Assembly (NCBI GenBank): GCA_002399345.1
Contig: DHDL01000010.1
Span: 77,371-101,468, forward strand
Source of the DNA: Thermoanaerobacterales bacterium UBA4877
Lineage (GTDB): Bacteria > Bacillota > Thermoanaerobacteria > Thermoanaerobacterales > UBA4877
Length of the DNA: 24,098 nucleotides
Direction: 5' to 3'
Positions 13,929 to 21,256 of this stretch are shown here, one piece after another. The notes beneath the pieces are model-generated. The model was given only the letters and a program-made list of their open reading frames with translations. It was not told where the DNA came from and ran no database searches. Numbering within the stretch: position 1 is the stretch's first letter; the number at the start of each line of letters is the position of its first letter. Made by a program: the position numbers and the translations under genes.

Positions 13929-15134
13929 ATGAAGTATGATTTTACCAGTATTATGGATCGCCATGGCAAAGACTCGATAGCCGTGGATATACCTGAGGGC
14001 GGCGGCCCGGTCCCGGGTGCTAAAACAAAACCCGGTTTTGAGCAGATACCCATGTGGGTGGCGGATATGAATTTTCCCACGGTACCTACCATCACGCAGG
14101 CTATAATTAAAAGGGCGGAGCACCCTGCTTTTGGATATTTTTCTACCAGGGATGAATATTATGATAATATTATCAACTGGCAAAAAAACCGTAACGGTGT
14201 ACAAAATCTGACTAAGGCATGTATCGGCTACGAAAACGGTGTCCTTGGCGGAGTTGTCAGCGCGCTTAATATTTTGTGCTCCAAGGGAGACAACGTGCTG
14301 GTCCACTCACCGACTTATATAGGTTTTACAAGTTGTATTGAAAACAATGGCTATAATATAGTTCACAGCCTGCTCAAGAAGGATGAAAACGGCATATGGC
14401 GTATGGATTATGAAGATATGGACAAGAAAATAAAACAATACAATATTCATGCTGCCATCTTCTGTTCTCCGCATAATCCATGCGGCCGTGTATGGGAACG
14501 CGGAGAGATTGAAAAGGCGATGCAGGTATATAAGGACAATGATGTTTTTGTTGTTTCGGATGAAATATGGTCGGATATCCTCATAAACGGACATAAGCAT
14601 ACACCCACCCAGCTGGTTTCAGATGATGCAATGAACCGTACGATTGCACTGTATGCCCCTTCAAAGACATTCAATCTGGCCGGCCTGGTAGGTAGTTACC
14701 ACATTATCTATAATAGTTTATTGCGCGACCGTATGGAAAAGGAATCTTCCTTGTCACATTATAATGAAATGAACGTTCTCTCCATGTGGGCACTTATAGG
14801 TGCATACAGCCCGGAAGGCGAGGAATGGGTTGATGAATTGAAAAGCGTGCTTAGTAAAAATGTAAATTACGCTTATGATTTTATAAAGGAAAACTTTAAG
14901 GGTGTATCCCTGGCAAAGCCGGAGGGCACATACATGCTCTTCCTTGATTGTGCCGAGTGGTGCCGGGATCACGGGAAAACCATCGACGAGTTGCAAAGGA
15001 CCGGGGCCGAGGTAGGCGTTATGTGGCAGGATGGACGTCCCTTCCATGGAGAATACGGTATAAGGATGAATCTTGCTCTGCCATTCTCGCGTGTTGAAGA
15101 GGCATTTGACCGCTTAAGAAGATACGTATTCTAA
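13929..15134 (+). CDS. patB: PatB/MalY-type PLP-dependent C-S lyase
   Basis: A 401-residue fold-type I aminotransferase-like enzyme. Landmarks: MKYDF...DRHG start, IPMWVADMNFP, FGYFSTRDEYYDNIINW, SPHNPCGRVW, VVSDEIWSDI and SKTFNLAGLVGSY with PLP lysine at about residue 246. The family splits cystathionine or cysteine conjugates into a thiol or homocysteine, pyruvate and ammonia; some members also transaminate. The open frame reaches back to 13872, but AAGAGG at 13913-13918 and the family start favour ATG 13929 (ATG 13923 is two codons earlier). It has its own promoter and terminator. Placement next to tryptophanase suggests amino-acid breakdown, but its precise substrate cannot be told. Confidence 0.88.
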   Translation: MKYDFTSIMDRHGKDSIAVDIPEGGGPVPGAKTKPGFEQIPMWVADMNFPTVPTITQAIIKRAEHPAFGYFSTRDEYYDNIINWQKNRNGVQNLTKACIGYENGVLGGVVSALNILCSKGDNVLVHSPTYIGFTSCIENNGYNIVHSLLKKDENGIWRMDYEDMDKKIKQYNIHAAIFCSPHNPCGRVWERGEIEKAMQVYKDNDVFVVSDEIWSDILINGHKHTPTQLVSDDAMNRTIALYAPSKTFNLAGLVGSYHIIYNSLLRDRMEKESSLSHYNEMNVLSMWALIGAYSPEGEEWVDELKSVLSKNVNYAYDFIKENFKGVSLAKPEGTYMLFLDCAEWCRDHGKTIDELQRTGAEVGVMWQDGRPFHGEYGIRMNLALPFSRVEEAFDRLRRYVF

Positions 15135-15158
15135 ATTAATTATTAAATAACAGTAAAG

Positions 15159-15186
15159 GCCGGAGAAAAATCCCCGGTCTTTTTTA
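15159..15186 (+). terminator. Intrinsic terminator of the patB/malY gene
   Basis: GGCCGGAGA pairs with TCCCCGGTC with one mismatch and one G-U pair over an AAAA loop, followed by a T-run. It resembles the sspF terminator in sequence. Confidence 0.85.
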
Positions 15187-15223
15187 GTTTATATGTAATA
15201 TATGTTAGAAAAGAAAAAATATA

Positions 15224-15251
15224 TTGACATATATTCAAGTAATGATAATAT
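15224..15251 (+). promoter_or_regulatory. Sigma-A promoter of tnaA
   Basis: TTGACA (15224-15229), 16-base spacer, TAATAT (15246-15251). The start would lie near 15258, leaving only about 40 bases of leader, too short for a TnaC-type control region. Confidence 0.65.
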
Positions 15252-15300
15252 ATTTGTAGAAGGATAAAATTGGATGCTAAATTCAAAGGGGGTAACTGCA

Positions 15301-16686
15301 ATGGCTAAAAAATATATCCCGGAACCATTCAGGATAAAAATGGTGGAGACAATTAAAGTACCAAACCGTGAGGAAAGGGAGCAAAAAATCAAAGAGGCTA
15401 ATTATAATGTCTTCAGCCTGAGAGCAGAAGACGTTTACATCGATCTGCTTACGGATTCCGGAACCAATGCTATGAGTGATGTCCAGTGGGCGGGAGTGAT
15501 GAGGGGCGACGAGGCATATGCAGGTGGAAGGAGCTATTACAGGCTTGTGGATGCCGGACGGGACATATTCGGGTATAAATATATACAGCCGGTGCATCAA
15601 GGCAGGGCGGCGGAAAAGGTTTTATTCAACCTGCTTATAGGACCAGGCAAGGTTGCCATCTCCAATATGTTTTTTGACACAACCAGGGCGCATGTGGAGC
15701 TTACGGGTGCCCGGGCGATAGATTGTGTGGTAAAAGAGGCCTTGGACCCATCCTTGAAAGCGCCATTTAAAGGGAACATGGATGTAGAAAAATTAGAAAA
15801 ATTGATCAATGAACATGGCAGGGAAAATGTCGGCCTGGTCGTGATGACAATAACAAACAATTCGGCAGGCGGGCAGCCTGTTTCCGTTGAAAATATGAGG
15901 GAGGTTTCCACCCTATGTAAAAAATATGGCATTCCGTTATGCATAGATGCCGCCAGGTTTGCGGAGAATGCTTATTTTGTCAAGTTGAGAGAGGATGAAT
16001 TTAAGAATTCCTCAATCAAGAAAATAACAAGGGAAATGTTCAGTTATGCGGACATGTTTACCATGAGCGCAAAAAAAGACGCTATTGTCAACATGGGCGG
16101 GCTTATTGGGATTAAGGACGATAAAGAATTATATCAAAAGGTGACGGAAAACTGTATTGCCCTTGAAGGGTTTATAACCTATGGAGGTCTTTCCGGAAGG
16201 GATCTTGAGGCATTGGCTATCGGACTGTATGAAGGCATGGAAGAGAAATATCTTGAATACCGGCATGGCCAGATGGAGTATCTGGCAAGTATATTAGACG
16301 ATGAAGGCATTGCATACCAATCGCCCGTGGGCGGGCATGGTTTGTTTATTGATGCCAGGGCGATGTTTCCGCAGATCCCTTACTATGAATTCCCCGGCCA
16401 GGCCCTGGCGGTAGAGTTATATAAAGAAGCGGGAATCAGGGCGTGCGATATCGGTTCGTACATGCTAGGTAATGATCCGGACACCGGTAAGCAGCTTAAA
16501 GCGGATTTTGAATTCACAAGGCTTGCTGTTCCCAGGAGGGTTTATACACAGTCTCATTTTGATATAATGGCAGAAGCTTTAATTGCGATTAAGAAGAGTG
16601 CAAGTAAAGTTAAAGGCTATAGAATCACATGGCAGCCGCGGGTGCTAAGGCATTTTACAGCCACCCTTGAACCCATAGAAAAATAG
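15301..16686 (+). CDS. tnaA: Tryptophanase (tryptophan indole-lyase)
   Basis: A 461-residue beta-eliminating lyase that splits L-tryptophan into indole, pyruvate and ammonia, with PLP. Landmarks: [66 protein letters not shown] and MSAKKDA, with PLP lysine probably Lys259. Tyrosine phenol-lyase is the close alternative; its phenol-binding Arg (381 in Citrobacter) aligns with Ile384 here, in [13 protein letters not shown], and the NDPDTGKQL segment is tryptophanase-like, so tryptophanase is favoured. The start is ATG 15301 behind AAAGGGGG; the frame also has an ATG at 15274 that would place the Shine-Dalgarno inside the coding region. A sodium-coupled transporter gene follows. Confidence 0.88.
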   Translation: MAKKYIPEPFRIKMVETIKVPNREEREQKIKEANYNVFSLRAEDVYIDLLTDSGTNAMSDVQWAGVMRGDEAYAGGRSYYRLVDAGRDIFGYKYIQPVHQGRAAEKVLFNLLIGPGKVAISNMFFDTTRAHVELTGARAIDCVVKEALDPSLKAPFKGNMDVEKLEKLINEHGRENVGLVVMTITNNSAGGQPVSVENMREVSTLCKKYGIPLCIDAARFAENAYFVKLREDEFKNSSIKKITREMFSYADMFTMSAKKDAIVNMGGLIGIKDDKELYQKVTENCIALEGFITYGGLSGRDLEALAIGLYEGMEEKYLEYRHGQMEYLASILDDEGIAYQSPVGGHGLFIDARAMFPQIPYYEFPGQALAVELYKEAGIRACDIGSYMLGNDPDTGKQLKADFEFTRLAVPRRVYTQSHFDIMAEALIAIKKSASKVKGYRITWQPRVLRHFTATLEPIEK

Positions 16687-16726
16687 GGTTATAATTGATT
16701 AAAAATCCAAATCGTTTTATATTTAT

Positions 16727-16790
16727 AACTTTGTAGGGTGTTTATCTCTTTATCCCCTACAAAGTTGTTTATTAAACAATAAAGAGGTGA
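16727..16790 (+). promoter_or_regulatory. Candidate pseudoknot over the transporter Shine-Dalgarno
   Basis: AACTTTGTAGGG (16727-16738) and CCCTACAAAGTT (16755-16766) form a perfect 12-bp stem with a 16-base loop. The loop bases CTCTTTAT (16746-16753) are exactly complementary to ATAAAGAG (16779-16786), which holds the Shine-Dalgarno. With two G-U pairs the match extends to 16742-16753 with 16779-16790. The 12 bases between the stem and the second pairing are enough to span stem 1. There is no T-run, so it is not an ordinary terminator. Confidence 0.6.
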
Positions 16791-16794
16791 ATGC

Positions 16795-18129
16795 ATGGAG
16801 AAGGGTGTACAATCTTCCAAGCATAGAGATAGTTTTAGCAGCAAAATAGGTTTTGTTTTGGCGTGTATCGGATCTGCGGTGGGTATGGGCAATATCTGGT
16901 TATTTCCATATAGAGTCGGGCAGTTCGGCGGAGCGGCGTTTTTGATACCTTACGTCATATGGGTTGCGCTCATCGGATTTACCGGAGTCATGGGAGAAAT
17001 GGCTTTTGGCAGGGCAATGGGGACGGGACCTTTAGGAGCATTCAAAAAAGCCATGGAGAGAAAAGGGAAAAAGCATGGCGATTTGATAGGTCTTATTCCC
17101 GCTATTGGATCACTGGGTATAGCCATCGGTTATTCGGTTGTAGTAGGCTGGATTTTAAGGTTCACTGTGGGATCGATTACCAGCGCAATGGTAAAAGCCC
17201 CCGACAGCGGAGCGTATTTTGGAGCAATAGCAGGCAACTTCGGCAGTATCGGATGGCATATGGCGGCACTGATACTTACATTTATAGTAATGACTGCGGG
17301 GATATCACAGGGAATAGAAAAAATGAATAAATTTATGATGCCTGCATTTTATGTGATGTTCATAATTTTGTGTGTAAGGGTGGCATTTTTGCCGGGCGCT
17401 GCAAAGGGTTACACATATCTTTTGAAACCGAGATGGGGATTTTTGGGCAATCCTAAAACATGGATTTATGCACTGGGCCAGGCATTCTTTTCATTATCGC
17501 TAGCAGGTTCCGGGACTGTTGTATACGGCAGTTATTTAAAGAAAACGGAGGATGTGGTCGATTCCGCAAAGAACGTAGCAATATTTGACACGTTGGCAGC
17601 TATGCTGGCTGCTCTGGTTGTCATACCTTCCGTATTTGCGTTTAACCTCGATCCGGCGTCCGGGCCGCCGCTGCTCTTTATAACAATGCCGGAGGTATTT
17701 AAACAAATGCCGGCGGGCTTTCTATTTGCTGCTTTATTTTTTATCGCTGTGTTATTTGCCGGTGTCACTTCTTTGGTTAATTTATTTGAAACACCTATTG
17801 AGGCTTTACAACAGAGATTTAAATTTTCGAGAACAAAGTCGGTAATAATTGTTGGAATAATAAGTGCCATGGTGGGAATATTTATAGAAAACGGCGATGT
17901 ATTGGGTGAATGGATGGATATAGTCAGCATTTATATAATTCCCTTGGGAGCGCTGCTTGCCGGGATTATGTTCTTCTGGGTCTGCGGCCGTGGATTTGCC
18001 AGGGAGCAGGTACAGCTTGGGCGTAAAAAACCACTGGGCTCCTGGTTTGAGCCGATGACACGGTATGTATTTGTCGGTGTTACCATATTGGTATATATAG
18101 CCGGAATCTTTTACGGTGGTATTGGATAA
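16795..18129 (+). CDS. Sodium-dependent amino-acid transporter (NSS family), probable tryptophan carrier
   Basis: A 444-residue membrane protein of the neurotransmitter:sodium symporter family with about eleven hydrophobic segments. The first segment carries IGSAVGMGNIWLFPYRV, where Asn33 matches the sodium-site Asn27 of LeuT and the unwound GxG region follows. Other family segments: GAAFLIPYV, GEMAFGRAMGTGPLGAF and SLAGSGTVVYGSYL. It brings an amino acid in with sodium ions. The substrate is inferred as tryptophan because tnaA lies directly upstream, as in the TnaA-TnaT pair of Symbiobacterium. ATG 16795 is used with AAAGAGGTGA; ATG 16791 is in another frame. It has no promoter of its own that I can see and no clear terminator after it in 18130-18281. 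Confidence 0.87.
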   Translation: MEKGVQSSKHRDSFSSKIGFVLACIGSAVGMGNIWLFPYRVGQFGGAAFLIPYVIWVALIGFTGVMGEMAFGRAMGTGPLGAFKKAMERKGKKHGDLIGLIPAIGSLGIAIGYSVVVGWILRFTVGSITSAMVKAPDSGAYFGAIAGNFGSIGWHMAALILTFIVMTAGISQGIEKMNKFMMPAFYVMFIILCVRVAFLPGAAKGYTYLLKPRWGFLGNPKTWIYALGQAFFSLSLAGSGTVVYGSYLKKTEDVVDSAKNVAIFDTLAAMLAALVVIPSVFAFNLDPASGPPLLFITMPEVFKQMPAGFLFAALFFIAVLFAGVTSLVNLFETPIEALQQRFKFSRTKSVIIVGIISAMVGIFIENGDVLGEWMDIVSIYIIPLGALLAGIMFFWVCGRGFAREQVQLGRKKPLGSWFEPMTRYVFVGVTILVYIAGIFYGGIG

Positions 18130-18281
18130 CCGCTTCAGCAGTTTGTAAAAACCGAGATTTCCTAAAAGCGTGATTGCCAATAGGCCTCTTTGTTTAAATG
18201 AGCGGATTTGATATGGGATGGTTCAACTACAAAATCTAAGGCATATTTAATCTAGGAATTTTAGGGTTAAGAAGTGAGAAA

Positions 18282-18325
18282 TTGGCGAACAGGAAAACAG
18301 TGAGTATGGTTTGCCTGTCCGCCAA
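18282..18325 (-). terminator. Long imperfect hairpin after trpB, probable transcript end
   Basis: Two 17-base arms (18282-18298 and 18309-18325) pair with two mismatches around a 10-base loop. On the minus strand only a short TTT follows the stem, so it is a weak terminator for trpB. On the plus strand an A-run follows, so it would not end the transporter transcript. Confidence 0.5.
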
Positions 18326-18353
18326 AAAACTTATAGTAATTAATATAATATAA

Positions 18354-19550
18354 TTATTGGTTGGCTAACATATCCATGACTTGAGGAACGTCTTTGTCAC
18401 CCCGTCCAGAGAGATTGATAATTACGATATCATCCTTGGCCATGTCTGGTACAATTTTTTGAGCGTAAGCAACGGCATGGGAACTTTCTAAAGCTGGAAT
18501 AATACCTTCAATCCGCGAAAGAAGTTGGAAGGCATTTAGGGCTTCGGCATCGGTAGCAGCCACGAATTCTGCCCGTTTAATGTCATGTAAGAAAGAGTGC
18601 TCAGGACCGATGCCGACATAATCTAAGCCTGCGGCGATGGAGTGGGTTTTCGCAAATTTCCCATCCTCGCCTAGGAGGAAGTAGGATTTCATGCCATGAC
18701 CGGTGGCGATTTCACCGCAATTAATCGAAGCCGCATTTTTTTTGATATCCAAACCCTCACCGGCCGCTTCCACACCAATCAGGCGGACGTCTTCATCATC
18801 GATAAAGTTGTAGAAAGACCCGATTGCATTGGACCCGCCGCCGACACAAGCGATGACCGCATTAGGCAAACGGCCTTCTTTTTCCAGGATTTGCTGGCGC
18901 ATTTCCTTGGATATAATGCTTTGAAAGTCACGGACCATGGTCGGATAAGGGTGAGGACCAACGGCAGATCCGACAAGATAGAAGGTGGAGTCGAAGTTTT
19001 CAGCTAAATCTTCAAAGGCCTTATTGACGGCATTGGACAGGTCGGAATAGCCGTCGGTGACTTCGACCACATTTGCTCCCATAAGTTCCATGCGAAAGAC
19101 GTTTAATTTTTGGCGATCGGCATCTTTTTTGCCCATGTAAACGGTACAGTCCATGCCAAATTTGGCAGCAGCGGCAGCTGTAGCGACTCCGTGCTGTCCG
19201 GCACCGGTTTCAGCGATGACACGGGTCTTACCCATTCGCTTGGCTAAGAGTATTTGGCCGAGGACATTGTTGAGCTTGTGGGCGCCTAAGTGGTTCAGGT
19301 CTTCGCGTTTTAGATAGACCTTAGCGCCGCCGAGTTCTTCTGTCAACGAGTCGGCAAAATACAATGGGGTGGGCCGGCCGGAATAATCCTTATAGTAAGA
19401 GTAAAGTTCGTCGTGAAAGCCGGGGTCTTCCTTGCATTCAGCGTAAGCATCGGCAATCTTGTTGAGTTCATCAGCGATTGGTTTTGGGACATATTGACCT
19501 CCGAATTGACCAAAAGTTCCCTTGACTGGATTAATGGTTTTATTTTCCAT
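18354..19550 (-). CDS. trpB: Tryptophan synthase beta chain, stand-alone
   Basis: A 398-residue TrpB1-type protein that joins indole and L-serine to give tryptophan, with PLP. Landmarks: [12 protein letters not shown], the PLP lysine in HLGAHKLNN (Lys92), AETGAGQHG with the catalytic Glu114, [10 protein letters not shown] and SGRGDKD. Length is normal. No trpA or other trp gene is adjacent, so free indole (uptake or tryptophanase) is the likely substrate. Codon use differs from its neighbours: all 13 Arg codons are CGN, with no AGG/AGA, and nearly all Ile codons are ATC or ATT, while flanking genes use AGG and ATA freely. This suggests recent acquisition. The Shine-Dalgarno TTGGAGG precedes the ATG. 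It lies behind a leader-peptide attenuator described separately. Confidence 0.95.
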   Translation of the reverse strand: MENKTINPVKGTFGQFGGQYVPKPIADELNKIADAYAECKEDPGFHDELYSYYKDYSGRPTPLYFADSLTEELGGAKVYLKREDLNHLGAHKLNNVLGQILLAKRMGKTRVIAETGAGQHGVATAAAAAKFGMDCTVYMGKKDADRQKLNVFRMELMGANVVEVTDGYSDLSNAVNKAFEDLAENFDSTFYLVGSAVGPHPYPTMVRDFQSIISKEMRQQILEKEGRLPNAVIACVGGGSNAIGSFYNFIDDEDVRLIGVEAAGEGLDIKKNAASINCGEIATGHGMKSYFLLGEDGKFAKTHSIAAGLDYVGIGPEHSFLHDIKRAEFVAATDAEALNAFQLLSRIEGIIPALESSHAVAYAQKIVPDMAKDDIVIINLSGRGDKDVPQVMDMLANQ

Positions 19551-19559
19551 ATTATTTTT

Positions 19560-19603
19560 CCTCCAATTTTATATTTTTCAAATTGACGGAAGCCCTGGAG
19601 GCT
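19560..19603 (-). promoter_or_regulatory. Possible masking of the trpB Shine-Dalgarno
   Basis: In trpB leader RNA, CCTCCA (19601-19596) is complementary to the TGGAGG of the Shine-Dalgarno (19565-19560). Between them CAATTT and AAATTG can form a small hairpin that ends at the Shine-Dalgarno. The outer and inner pairings share two bases, so they compete in part. Confidence 0.4.
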
Positions 19604-19620
19604 GGATCCTTTTTAAATAT

Positions 19621-19661
19621 AAAAAAAGACACCACACAGATTTGCACCATGCAGTGTCTTT
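19621..19661 (-). terminator. Attenuator terminator upstream of trpB
   Basis: On the minus strand AAAGACAC (19661-19654) pairs with GTGTCTTT (19632-19625), and the T-run continues to 19621 (seven T in all). A small TGCA-TGG-TGCA stem can form inside. It lies between the leader peptide and trpB, where it would stop RNA polymerase before the gene. Confidence 0.8.
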
Positions 19662-19687
19662 GTCAATTTTTCTTGGACCACACCGGC

Positions 19688-19744
19688 ACAGGCTCCCTAA
19701 ATTTCTTGCGAAATAAAGTAGGCCTGTAACAAAACGAGCCTACT
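19688..19744 (-). promoter_or_regulatory. Competing hairpins of the trpB attenuator
   Basis: Three segments after the leader stop can pair with each other. Segment 1 (19744-19736, AGTAGGCTC) pairs with segment 2: AGTAGGC with GCCTACT (19723-19717). Segment 2 also pairs with segment 3: ACAGGC (19727-19722) with GCCTGT (19693-19688). Segment 1 can pair with segment 3: AGGCTC (19741-19736) with GAGCCT (19695-19690). The loop between 2 and 3 has an ATTTC-GCAA-GAAAT stem with a GNRA tetraloop. Segment 1 begins in the leader stop codon, so ribosome position would decide which pair forms. Confidence 0.65.
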
Positions 19745-19785
19745 CAGCTATGCCAAGCTTGCCAAATATGCAATGTGAGTTTCAT
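19744..19785 (-). CDS. trpL: trpB leader peptide with two tryptophan codons
   Basis: A 13-codon ORF, MKLTLHIWQAWHS, starts at ATG 19785-19783, six bases after AAAGGAGAT, and ends at TGA 19746-19744. TGG codons are at positions 8 (19764-19762) and 11 (19755-19753). Two Trp in 13 residues is far above the usual rate of about one per cent. The ORF lies about 27 bases after the predicted transcript start, and its stop overlaps the first arm of the downstream hairpin set. The layout is that of a ribosome-mediated attenuator leader. It is not visible as a normal-size gene. Translation is not proven from sequence. Confidence 0.8.
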   Translation of the reverse strand: MKLTLHIWQAWHS

Positions 19786-19819
19786 GGTGTGATCTCCTTT
19801 CCGTTTGATATTGTGTGTA

Positions 19820-19848
19820 ATTTTAGCAGAAGAAGTTGAAGCTGTCAA
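19820..19848 (-). promoter_or_regulatory. Sigma-A promoter of trpL-trpB
   Basis: On the minus strand TTGACA (19848-19843), 17-base spacer, TAAAAT (19825-19820). Transcription would start near 19812, just ahead of the leader Shine-Dalgarno. Confidence 0.85.
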
Positions 19849-19881
19849 GGGGTGAATTTTAGAATAATGGAGACGGTTTTT

Positions 19882-20055
19882 TTAACTAACAGTCGGGCGT
19901 TTTCTTATTAAATATATAAATATAGCTGTAAACAGTATGTTCAGTATTAAGACAATGATACTTCCCTCGATTTTATATACACCGCCGGATAGCAGCCGGT
20001 TCCCAGCAAAGGCCATATTAAGTAGATGGGGATAATCAATATTGAATTTAGGTAC
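19882..20055 (-). pseudogene. Possible remnant of a membrane-protein gene (C-terminus)
   Basis: A minus-strand frame from 20055 to TAA 19884-19882 reads 57 residues, with NIDYPHLLNMAFAGNRLLSGG followed by a hydrophobic stretch (IVLILNILFTAIFIYLI, near the end) and a basic tail RKRPTVS. The composition looks like the last transmembrane helix of a real protein, perhaps of the CPBP/CAAX-protease-like type. There is a stop directly upstream in frame, no start signal, and neighbouring frames contribute other hydrophobic pieces. I read it as a degraded gene. The rest of 19861-20288 shows no other feature I can support. Confidence 0.3.
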
Positions 20056-20288
20056 TTACGCCTCGATACGTAGCTTTGTGTTTGAATTAGAATGACTGGG
20101 ACTGCTTTCTTCACAGAAGTACGGAAACAAAATAAAATATTCGGTAAAAGGGTAATAATATAGCTTATATGCAAAAGAGATCTCAATTGATAATGATTGA
20201 TATTAATGGGAAACAGTTGCACATGATATATAACATGCATATAATGTTTAAATAAGATGAACGGATGCGGTTTAAGGAGGGGCTTGTT

Positions 20289-21164
20289 TTGGACGACTAT
20301 AAAGATATATCCAGGGTCAATCTCATAGTGCTTATATGTAATATACTTGTTTGTGCCCTGAAGATAGCGACGGGCCATATGATAAACTCAATGAGTATGA
20401 TAGCGGACGGTTATCATTCCCTAGCCGACGTAAGCAGTAACGTCATAGGACTTGTAGCTATTTCTTTTGCATACAAGCCATCAGATGAAAAACACCCTTA
20501 TGGGCACAAAAAAATAGAGACTATGGTGACACTGGTGATAGGCGTGATGCTGGTGGCGGTATGTTTTGGCGTTATATCAGGGGCAGTGGATCGGATCAAA
20601 AACCCTGCCATAGTTAATGCCAATGCATACAGTTTTATAGTTATGATCATAACTATTTCAGTAAATATATTTGTAGCGGCCTATGAGAGGAGTAAGGCGG
20701 CGCAGCTCAAAAGTGATTTTTTGGCGTCAGATTCCATCCATACGGCCAGTGATGTGTTTGTCTCGCTGTCCGTTGTAGCCGGTCTTATATTTGCCAGACT
20801 TGGGATACACTTGGCCGATGTTGCCGTATCGATATTTATAGTTATAATGATAGGCCGGGCTGCCTGGGGGATATTTTCCCGGAGTACGGACATACTTGTC
20901 GATTCGGCAGCGCTGGATGAGCAAGGCGTAGCAAAGCTTGTAGATAGTATAGACGGTGTTAAATCCTGCCATAAGGTGAGGACACGGGGCAGAGAGGACG
21001 ACATAAAGGTGGATCTTCATGTGTTGGTCAATGAAGATTTAAGTGTATTAGAGGCACATGAAATATGCGATGTGATCGAAGATAGACTGAAGGATGCTTA
21101 TCCCGGCATAACGGATGTCACAATCCATATTGAACCTGATGAAAAAAGAAGTAAAACCCTATAA
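20289..21164 (+). CDS. Cation diffusion facilitator (CDF) family divalent metal efflux protein
   Basis: A 291-residue membrane protein with about six transmembrane segments followed by a cytosolic domain of about 80 residues. The metal-site motifs are present twice: MIADGYHSLADV (Asp40, His43, Asp47) in helix 2 and SDSIHTASDV (Asp148, His151, Asp155) in helix 5. It exports divalent cations such as zinc, iron or manganese in exchange for protons; the HxxxD/DxxxD set does not settle which metal. The start is chosen as TTG 20289, eight bases after AAGGAGG (20274-20280). A frame from ATG 20265 is open but has a poor ribosome binding site and would run through AAGGAGG. The adjacent ddl gene has its own promoter. 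Confidence 0.88.
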   Translation: MDDYKDISRVNLIVLICNILVCALKIATGHMINSMSMIADGYHSLADVSSNVIGLVAISFAYKPSDEKHPYGHKKIETMVTLVIGVMLVAVCFGVISGAVDRIKNPAIVNANAYSFIVMIITISVNIFVAAYERSKAAQLKSDFLASDSIHTASDVFVSLSVVAGLIFARLGIHLADVAVSIFIVIMIGRAAWGIFSRSTDILVDSAALDEQGVAKLVDSIDGVKSCHKVRTRGREDDIKVDLHVLVNEDLSVLEAHEICDVIEDRLKDAYPGITDVTIHIEPDEKRSKTL

Positions 21165-21191
21165 TCTTGAAGGATACTTCAATATCTTATA

Positions 21192-21221
21192 TTGCCATTA
21201 CCCCTAGTTTTTGAATAAAAT
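21192..21221 (+). promoter_or_regulatory. Sigma-A promoter of ddl
   Basis: TTGCCA (21192-21197), 18-base spacer, TAAAAT (21216-21221), ahead of the ddl start at 21257. Confidence 0.5.
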
Positions 21222-21256
21222 AATACTATATCACAACATGATGGGAGGAGTTTTAT

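Noticed and set aside
15187..15300. TnaC-type leader peptide upstream of tnaA
   Set aside because: The predicted leader is about 40 bases, and no short Trp-containing ORF with a ribosome site is present. The ATG at 15274 is in frame with tnaA and is followed by the real Shine-Dalgarno.
15301..16686. Tyrosine phenol-lyase instead of tryptophanase
   Set aside because: The phenol-binding Arg position is Ile384, and the [14 protein letters not shown] segment follows the tryptophanase pattern.
19551..19812. T-box riboswitch in front of trpB
   Set aside because: I looked for the AGGGTGGNACCGCG-type motif and did not find it; AGGGAGCC and CCGGTGTGG occur but do not match. The Trp-codon leader explains the region better.
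19947..20378. 143-codon minus-strand ORF
   Set aside because: It overlaps the start of the cation efflux gene and lacks a ribosome site; part of it covers the hydrophobic remnant but in a different frame.
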